Of a stretch of 64,000 nt of DNA, positions 58,806-64,000 are shown one piece after another. Positions within the stretch are counted from its first letter, which is position 1. Every line of letters starts with the position of its first letter. The stretch comes from an uncultured Opitutia bacterium (GTDB lineage Bacteria; Verrucomicrobiota; Verrucomicrobiia; Opitutales; UBA953). A model generated the notes under the pieces. The model did not search any database and was not told the DNA's origin. It saw only the letters and a list, made by a program, of their open reading frames with translations. Location of the stretch: contig CAIOAN010000008.1 in the NCBI GenBank assembly GCA_903855995.1, positions 186,001 through 250,000 of the forward strand, given 5' to 3'. The position numbers were made by a program, and so were the translations under genes.

Positions 58806-60428
58806 ATGTCAGCTAACGAGCTCCAGTCCGCGGTCTCGAAGGTCAAGTGGCGCGTACTGCCGCTCTTCGTCGTGATGTTCATCGTGAACTACGTCGACCG
58901 GGTAAACATCAGCTTCATCAAGGAGCACCTGCACACGGACCTCGGCCTCAACGATGAAGCCTTCGGCTTCGGCGCCGGTCTTTTCTTCATCGGCTACGCG
59001 GTCTTCGAAGTCCCCTCCAACCTCATCCTCCAGCGCATCGGTGCGCGTCGCTGGCTCGCCATCATCGCCCTGCTCTGGGGCGCCGTGGCGGCCTGCATGG
59101 CATTTGTGACGACCGCCCACGAGTTCTACTGGTTGCGTTTCCTGCTCGGCGCGGCCGAAGCGGGTTTCTTCCCGGGCGTCATCTATTACCTCACCCGCTG
59201 GCTGCCCTCGGCGGACCGCGGTAAGGCCATCGCAATCTTTCTGAGCGGCTCCGCCATCGCTTCCGTCATCTCCGGGCCGCTCTCCGGCTATCTCCTGCAG
59301 TTCCAGCCTTACGGACTCAAAGGCTGGCAATTCATGATCTTCGCCGAAGGCGCCTTCTCGGTCGTCCTCGCGATCTTCACCTGGCGCTGGCTCGATTCCC
59401 TGCCGCAGGAGGCCCGATGGCTGCAGGACGGTGAACGCCAGGCCCTGACCTCGACCCTCGAAGCCGAGTCCGAGGCAGCAAACCGCTCCGACCGCCCCAG
59501 CGTCTGGCGACTGCTCGGAGACCCACAGATCATCCTGTTCTGCGTCGTCTACTTCGCCATCCAGCTAACCATCTACGCGGCGACCTTCTGGCTGCCCACG
59601 ATCATCCGTTCGATGGGTAAGCTGTCCGACATGCAGGTTGGTTGCCTCAACTCCCTGCCATGGCTGATCTCCATCGCGGGCATGTATCTCGCCGCCGCGG
59701 GCGCCGCCCGCGTCAAGAACCAGCAGGCCTGGGTCTCGGGCGCGTTGCTCATCGCGGGACTCGGGATGCTCCTCGCCACCACCGGCGGCCCGATCTTCGC
59801 ATTCGTGGCCATCTGCTTCGCCGCGCTGGGTTTCAAATCCGCCTCTTCGCTCTTCTGGCCGATTCCGCAGGGTTACCTTGATGCGCGTATCGCCGCCGCT
59901 GTCATCGCCTTGATCAACTCCTTGGGGAACCTCGGCGGGTTCGTGGCTCCCTATACCTTCGGCTGGCTCAAGGAACATACTGGGTCGATTCAAGGCGGCC
60001 TCTACGGCCTGGCCGTCAGCTCGATCCTCGCCGCTGGCCTCGTCTTCCTCGTCCGTACTAAGCCCAGGGCTACTACACCTAGCAATTCCACATTGGACGA
60101 CCGCATCGGCCGTGGAAGATACTGGGCCGAACTGGCGATTTTCACCCTTTCGAGTTCTATTATTTATGGAGTGGGGATCGTTGCTATTGTTTTCGCAGGT
60201 TTTGCTGGGGGTCCGGCTGGTTCGTTTTTGATGTTTATTGTTTTCGCTGGTTTCCAACTCGCGTTCACTTGGAGGTTCCTAGGCTATGGGGCGAAGCGTT
60301 GTCATGACCTCGGCCACTCCGGCTTCTATCAGCTAATCCCCCTTTACCCCCTGTTAATGCTCTTCCAAGAGGGGGATGTAGGAGCTAACGATTACGGCCA
60401 GAATCCGGATAAAGGTAGCGCCAAATAA
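58806..60428 (+). CDS. MFS transporter (glucarate/hexuronate ACS-type) with C-terminal DUF805 domain
   Basis: MFIVNYVDRVNISFIKEHLHTDLGLNDEAFGFGAGLFFIGYAVFEVPSNLILQRIGARRWLA; C-terminal DDRIGRGRYWAELAIF...RCHDLGHSGFYQLIPLYPLLMLFQEGDVGANDYGQNP is DUF805. Confidence 0.88.
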   Translation: MSANELQSAVSKVKWRVLPLFVVMFIVNYVDRVNISFIKEHLHTDLGLNDEAFGFGAGLFFIGYAVFEVPSNLILQRIGARRWLAIIALLWGAVAACMAFVTTAHEFYWLRFLLGAAEAGFFPGVIYYLTRWLPSADRGKAIAIFLSGSAIASVISGPLSGYLLQFQPYGLKGWQFMIFAEGAFSVVLAIFTWRWLDSLPQEARWLQDGERQALTSTLEAESEAANRSDRPSVWRLLGDPQIILFCVVYFAIQLTIYAATFWLPTIIRSMGKLSDMQVGCLNSLPWLISIAGMYLAAAGAARVKNQQAWVSGALLIAGLGMLLATTGGPIFAFVAICFAALGFKSASSLFWPIPQGYLDARIAAAVIALINSLGNLGGFVAPYTFGWLKEHTGSIQGGLYGLAVSSILAAGLVFLVRTKPRATTPSNSTLDDRIGRGRYWAELAIFTLSSSIIYGVGIVAIVFAGFAGGPAGSFLMFIVFAGFQLAFTWRFLGYGAKRCHDLGHSGFYQLIPLYPLLMLFQEGDVGANDYGQNPDKGSAK

Positions 60429-60440
60429 GTCATCAAGCGT

Positions 60441-60689
60441 ATGCCCCTTACCGACCGCCCCTGGTTAATGACCCTCCTGGCAGTACTGCTGGCCCTGTCG
60501 CCGGTGCAGGCTGGGATGACTCCGGAGGAGGTGAAGTCGTTTGATATCTACCGGGCGCGCGCGGACAAAGGAGAGTCCGTCGCCCAATTCATTCGCGGCT
60601 ATTACTACGAAAGTGGAAAAGGCGTGGACATGGACGATGTCCAGGCAGCGTTTTGGTACCGTAAGGCTGCGGAACAAGGCCATGCTTAA
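60441..60689 (+). CDS. Short exported Sel1-repeat protein
   Basis: Signal peptide; AQFIRGYYYESGKGVDMDDVQAAFWYRKAAEQGHA Sel1 repeat. Confidence 0.75.
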   Translation: MPLTDRPWLMTLLAVLLALSPVQAGMTPEEVKSFDIYRARADKGESVAQFIRGYYYESGKGVDMDDVQAAFWYRKAAEQGHA

Positions 60690-60704
60690 CCCCACACTTT
60701 AACG

Positions 60705-62030
60705 ATGCCCTCTCCCCTGATCCAATCTGTCCGTGTCGTCCCGGTCGCCGGTCACGATAGCATGCTGCTCAACCTCAGCGGCGCCCATGGACCTTTCTTT
60801 ACCCGTAATATCATCCTCATCACCGATAACGCCGGCCACACCGGCCTCGGGGAAGTTCCCGGCGGTGAGAAGATCCGCCAAACGGTCGAGGATGCGACGG
60901 CCCTACTGCTCGGACAACCCATCGCCGACTACGAGTCGTTGCTAGCTAAGGTAAGCGCCGCCTTCTCCGATCGCGACGCCGGTGGCCGCGGCCTTCAGAC
61001 GTTCGACCTGCGCGTGACCATCCACGCCGTGACGGCGATTGAGTCCGCGCTCCTCGATCTCCTTGGCCAGTTCCAGTCGAAGCCCGTCGCGGCACTCCTC
61101 GGCAAAGGTCAGCAGCGGAACGAGGTCGAAATGCTCGGCTACCTCTTCTTCATCGGCGACCGCCGCAAGACCACCTTGAGCTATCGCGACGAAAGCGGCT
61201 CGGCGCATGCCTGGCATCGCCTCCGCAACGAGGAGGCCCTCACGCCGGAAAGCATCGTCCGCCAGGCCGAAGCCGCCCAGGAACGTTTCGGCTTCCAGGA
61301 CTTCAAGCTCAAGGGCGGCGTGCTCAGCGCCGCCCGCGAGATCGAGGCCGTCCGCGCCCTCGCTGCCCGCTTCCCGAAGGCCCGCATCACCCTCGACCCC
61401 AACGGAGCTTGGCTGCTCAAGGAAGCCATCGAAGTCTGCCAGAACCTGAAGGGCGTGCTCGCCTACGCCGAAGACCCCTGCGGCGCCGAAGCGGGCTTCT
61501 CCGGCCGCGAGATCATGGCAGAGTTCAAGAAGGCCACCGGCCTGCGCACCGCCACCAACATGGTCGCGACCGATTGGCGCCAGCTCGATCACGCCCTGAA
61601 GCTGCAGGCGGTCGACATCCCCCTCGCCGACCCGCACTTCTGGACGATGCAAGGCTCGGTCAAAGTCGCTCAGGTCTGCAAAGACCACGGCCTCACCTGG
61701 GGCTCCCATTCCAACAACCATTTCGACATCTCCCTCGCGATGTTCACGCACGTCGGCGCCGCCGCCCCGGGCGACGTCACCGCGATGGACACCCATTGGA
61801 TATGGCAGGAAGGCCAGCGCCTCACCAAAGAGCCGTTACTCATCAAGGGCGGCAAAATCGCCGTCCCGCAGAAGCCCGGCCTCGGCGTCGAAATCGACCT
61901 GGCCCAGCTCGAAGCCGCCCATCAGCTCTACCTGAAGCTACCCTCCGGTTCGCGCGACGACGCCGTGGCGATGCAGTTCCTGATTCCTGGCTGGAAGTTC
62001 GACCCGAAGAAGCCCTGCCTGGTGCGTTGA
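60705..62030 (+). CDS. gudD: Glucarate dehydratase
   Basis: [122 protein letters not shown]. Confidence 0.94.
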   Translation: MPSPLIQSVRVVPVAGHDSMLLNLSGAHGPFFTRNIILITDNAGHTGLGEVPGGEKIRQTVEDATALLLGQPIADYESLLAKVSAAFSDRDAGGRGLQTFDLRVTIHAVTAIESALLDLLGQFQSKPVAALLGKGQQRNEVEMLGYLFFIGDRRKTTLSYRDESGSAHAWHRLRNEEALTPESIVRQAEAAQERFGFQDFKLKGGVLSAAREIEAVRALAARFPKARITLDPNGAWLLKEAIEVCQNLKGVLAYAEDPCGAEAGFSGREIMAEFKKATGLRTATNMVATDWRQLDHALKLQAVDIPLADPHFWTMQGSVKVAQVCKDHGLTWGSHSNNHFDISLAMFTHVGAAAPGDVTAMDTHWIWQEGQRLTKEPLLIKGGKIAVPQKPGLGVEIDLAQLEAAHQLYLKLPSGSRDDAVAMQFLIPGWKFDPKKPCLVR

Positions 62031-62064
62031 CCCGGCGTAGCTCACCCCGCCGCCTGGACATCGT

Positions 62065-62997
62065 CTACCATGGATTGAAGCGGATGCCGAAGAGCGCCAG
62101 CAAGGCGGCCAGCAACAAGGTCAAAGCCGGAAGGAAGAAGGGGTCGTAGTAATCAGCCGCGCGCGGCTTCTTCTCAAGCACGACGACCTTCTTCATCTCA
62201 TCAATGTGCCGGAACACCGCATTCAGCGCCTCGGGTGTGACCGCGTTAAAGGCCTCGCCGCCCGAGGCCCGGCAGATGCCGATCAGCGAAGCGTCCACGG
62301 CGTCGGTGGTCAGGAAGACCGCGTAAACGGTGATCCCCTTGGCGGTCAGATCAGCGATGATCGGCGCATCCTTGGGCGACTTGATATCGGAGCTCTCACC
62401 ATCGGTGAGGAGGATGATCATCCGGTCTCCGACGGGTCGCTCTGCCAGCAGATCCGCGGCGCCATACAAGGCCTTGCCAATGAAAGTACCGCCCCACAGT
62501 TCGTCGGGCAGGACATTGGGGGCGATGAACGGCCGGGCCAGCACGATGGCCTCGGTGTCGAGCGTCAACGGGACCCAGTGGATATAGTTGCGAGAGAAAA
62601 TAGTGAGCCCGAAAGCATCCCCCTTACGGTGATGGAGAAAAGTCTCTACGGACTCCATGGCGGAATCGAAGCGGTTATGTTTCCCTTTCGACTGATCACC
62701 ATGCGGTGTCCGCATGCTGCCAGAAGTATCCAAGACGATTTGAATATTGGTAAGTTTACGCTCCACTTCAGGCGGCTGGAAAGTGATGGGGTGGGCGAGG
62801 AAGATGATCGCGATCGCCAGTAATCCCGCGGGGAGACAGTTGAAGACCAGGACCAACTGGCGCATGAGGCGACCCCGGCCGCCGGTGCCATGATCGTAAG
62901 GCAGGGCCAGCGGCTGCCCCGGGCGTACCCATTCCCAGAAGGCGAGGATCACAGGGATGGCCAGCAGGGCCAGCCATTGGGGATGCAGGAAACTCAT
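62065..62997 (-). CDS. VWA domain-containing protein (BatA-like)
   Basis: IQIVLDTSGSMRTPHGDQSKG MIDAS DxSxS; IILLTDGESSDIKSPKDAPIIADLTAKGITVYAVFLTTD; flanking TM segments. Confidence 0.88.
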   Translation of the reverse strand: MSFLHPQWLALLAIPVILAFWEWVRPGQPLALPYDHGTGGRGRLMRQLVLVFNCLPAGLLAIAIIFLAHPITFQPPEVERKLTNIQIVLDTSGSMRTPHGDQSKGKHNRFDSAMESVETFLHHRKGDAFGLTIFSRNYIHWVPLTLDTEAIVLARPFIAPNVLPDELWGGTFIGKALYGAADLLAERPVGDRMIILLTDGESSDIKSPKDAPIIADLTAKGITVYAVFLTTDAVDASLIGICRASGGEAFNAVTPEALNAVFRHIDEMKKVVVLEKKPRAADYYDPFFLPALTLLLAALLALFGIRFNPW

Positions 62998-63830
62998 GGG
63001 CGGGCGGCGGCGGGCGGCGGGGAGGCCTGGGCACGGATCAGGGCGGTGATTTCATCCTTCGCGACGCCGGAGGCCGGGCGGTGCAACCAATGCTGCAGAC
63101 GGTCCAAAGCCTCGCGGGTCCGATCGCCGCGAGCGATCGCCGCGAGAACCTTCCCCATCGGGGCGTCTTCTGCGACGAGACCTTCGCGCCAGCAGCGCAG
63201 CAGCAACATCTCGAGGCGAGCTTTCTCTTTGGCGGTAAGCTCACCCGCCTCCAATTGCGTTAATAAACCGCGGAGCTGTTCGACAACCGTCGGGGCAGGA
63301 ATTTCGGCGCGAGTCGCCAGCTTCCTGGGGCGGCCATAAAAAATCAGCAGGAACAACCAGCCGATCCAGCCGATGAACAAAGCGGCCAGCGTGGCACGAT
63401 AGTGTCCGCGCACTTCGATCCCTACATCCTCGGTTTCCTTCACGCGTGCCTCCAGCTCCTTGGAAAGCTTGGGATCGCCGTGCACCTTGAACGAAGGAAG
63501 CCCACTGAGGCTGCTGCCATTGTCGGTCATGAGATACTCGATGAGATCGTGGTCGCCTTCGCGGTTCACGAGGTAACGCACGTCATAGACCCGGGATGCG
63601 CCGTGGTCCGTGACCTGAGCGATGCGCACATTGACCGCGACGCCCCAGCGATAAGGTTTCACGACCAAGCCGGGGCCGCTATAGGTGATGATCGCGGCCT
63701 GCTCGACACCCAGCGGGACATTGAGATTATCTTCCTGTCCGAGCCACCAGACCAAGCAGGCGACCAAGCCGAGGCCGCCCAAGCTCCCGAGGAGCCAGCG
63801 ACGGCGAAGTTGAGCGAGGAACGCGGCCAT
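62994..63830 (-). CDS. Membrane protein in Bat-like operon, unknown function
   Basis: ORF overlapping the VWA gene by 4 nt and abutting the DUF58-like gene; TM segments at the N-terminus and mid-protein. Confidence 0.6.
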   Translation of the reverse strand: MAAFLAQLRRRWLLGSLGGLGLVACLVWWLGQEDNLNVPLGVEQAAIITYSGPGLVVKPYRWGVAVNVRIAQVTDHGASRVYDVRYLVNREGDHDLIEYLMTDNGSSLSGLPSFKVHGDPKLSKELEARVKETEDVGIEVRGHYRATLAALFIGWIGWLFLLIFYGRPRKLATRAEIPAPTVVEQLRGLLTQLEAGELTAKEKARLEMLLLRCWREGLVAEDAPMGKVLAAIARGDRTREALDRLQHWLHRPASGVAKDEITALIRAQASPPPAAARP

Positions 63831-63833
63831 GAG

Positions 63834-64000
63834 TCAGCGGACGGAACGCGTGCCGAAACCGCGGTTTTTAAGGAAATGCGTGAGACGTCCGATAATCGGC
63901 TGATCCGTCGGAAGGTGCAGGTAATCGATGCCGAAGCGGCTGAGTTCGGATTTCCACTGCGTGCTATCGATCCGACGCTTGCCACCGAAGCCGACGAAGC
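63834..64000 (-). CDS. DUF58 domain protein, C-terminal fragment (truncated by window edge)
   Basis: Reverse-strand translation to the stop at 63834 gives ...FVGFGGKRRIDSTQWKSELSRFGIDYLHLPTDQPIIGRLTHFLKNRGFGTRSVR*, resembling DUF58 C-termini; operon context. Confidence 0.55.
   Translation of the reverse strand, partial: FVGFGGKRRIDSTQWKSELSRFGIDYLHLPTDQPIIGRLTHFLKNRGFGTRSVR

Overview
High-GC window whose gene content resembles Verrucomicrobiota/Planctomycetota (PVC): PSCyt1/DUF1549/DUF1553 cytochrome-like proteins paired with DUF1501, PVC-type CxxCH heme proteins, DUF1080 (3-keto-disaccharide hydrolase), sulfatases, Tat/Sec-exported oxidoreductases. I assigned about 42 protein-coding genes from the ORF track, trimming starts to signal peptides or family N-termini. 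Main blocks: (i) 1-12.6 kb, FAD oxidoreductase plus two DUF1553-DUF1501 pairs with DUF1080 genes; (ii) 12.6-20 kb, sulfatase, methyltransferase, SMUG1-like uracil-DNA glycosylase, speA, small hydrolases; (iii) 20-31 kb, a third DUF1553-DUF1501 pair, a ~1310-aa TIM-barrel/LamG/DUF6797/cupredoxin protein, acetyl xylan esterase and serine hydrolase, with unusual 6-8 bp intergenic repeats; (iv) 31-48 kb, Gfo/Idh/MocA, two PVC cytochromes, FG-GAP sialidase-like protein, DUF1080, two ceramidase-like proteins (one with an STN-like tail); (v) 48-56 kb, three sulfatases, PL7-like lyase, SBBP-propeller/hydrolase fusion; (vi) 56-62 kb, D-glucarate catabolic operon containing an MFS-DUF805 fusion; (vii) 62-64 kb, Bat-like VWA/DUF58 operon. 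I saw no tRNA, rRNA, CRISPR, phage or transposase. Most second-look candidates are the short-unit intergenic repeat arrays, the MFS-DUF805 fusion, the cupredoxin megaprotein, the PL7-like enzyme with an altered QxH motif, and a possible oxidative (3-keto) glycan-breakdown module. All family calls are by eye from protein motifs; no database search was run.
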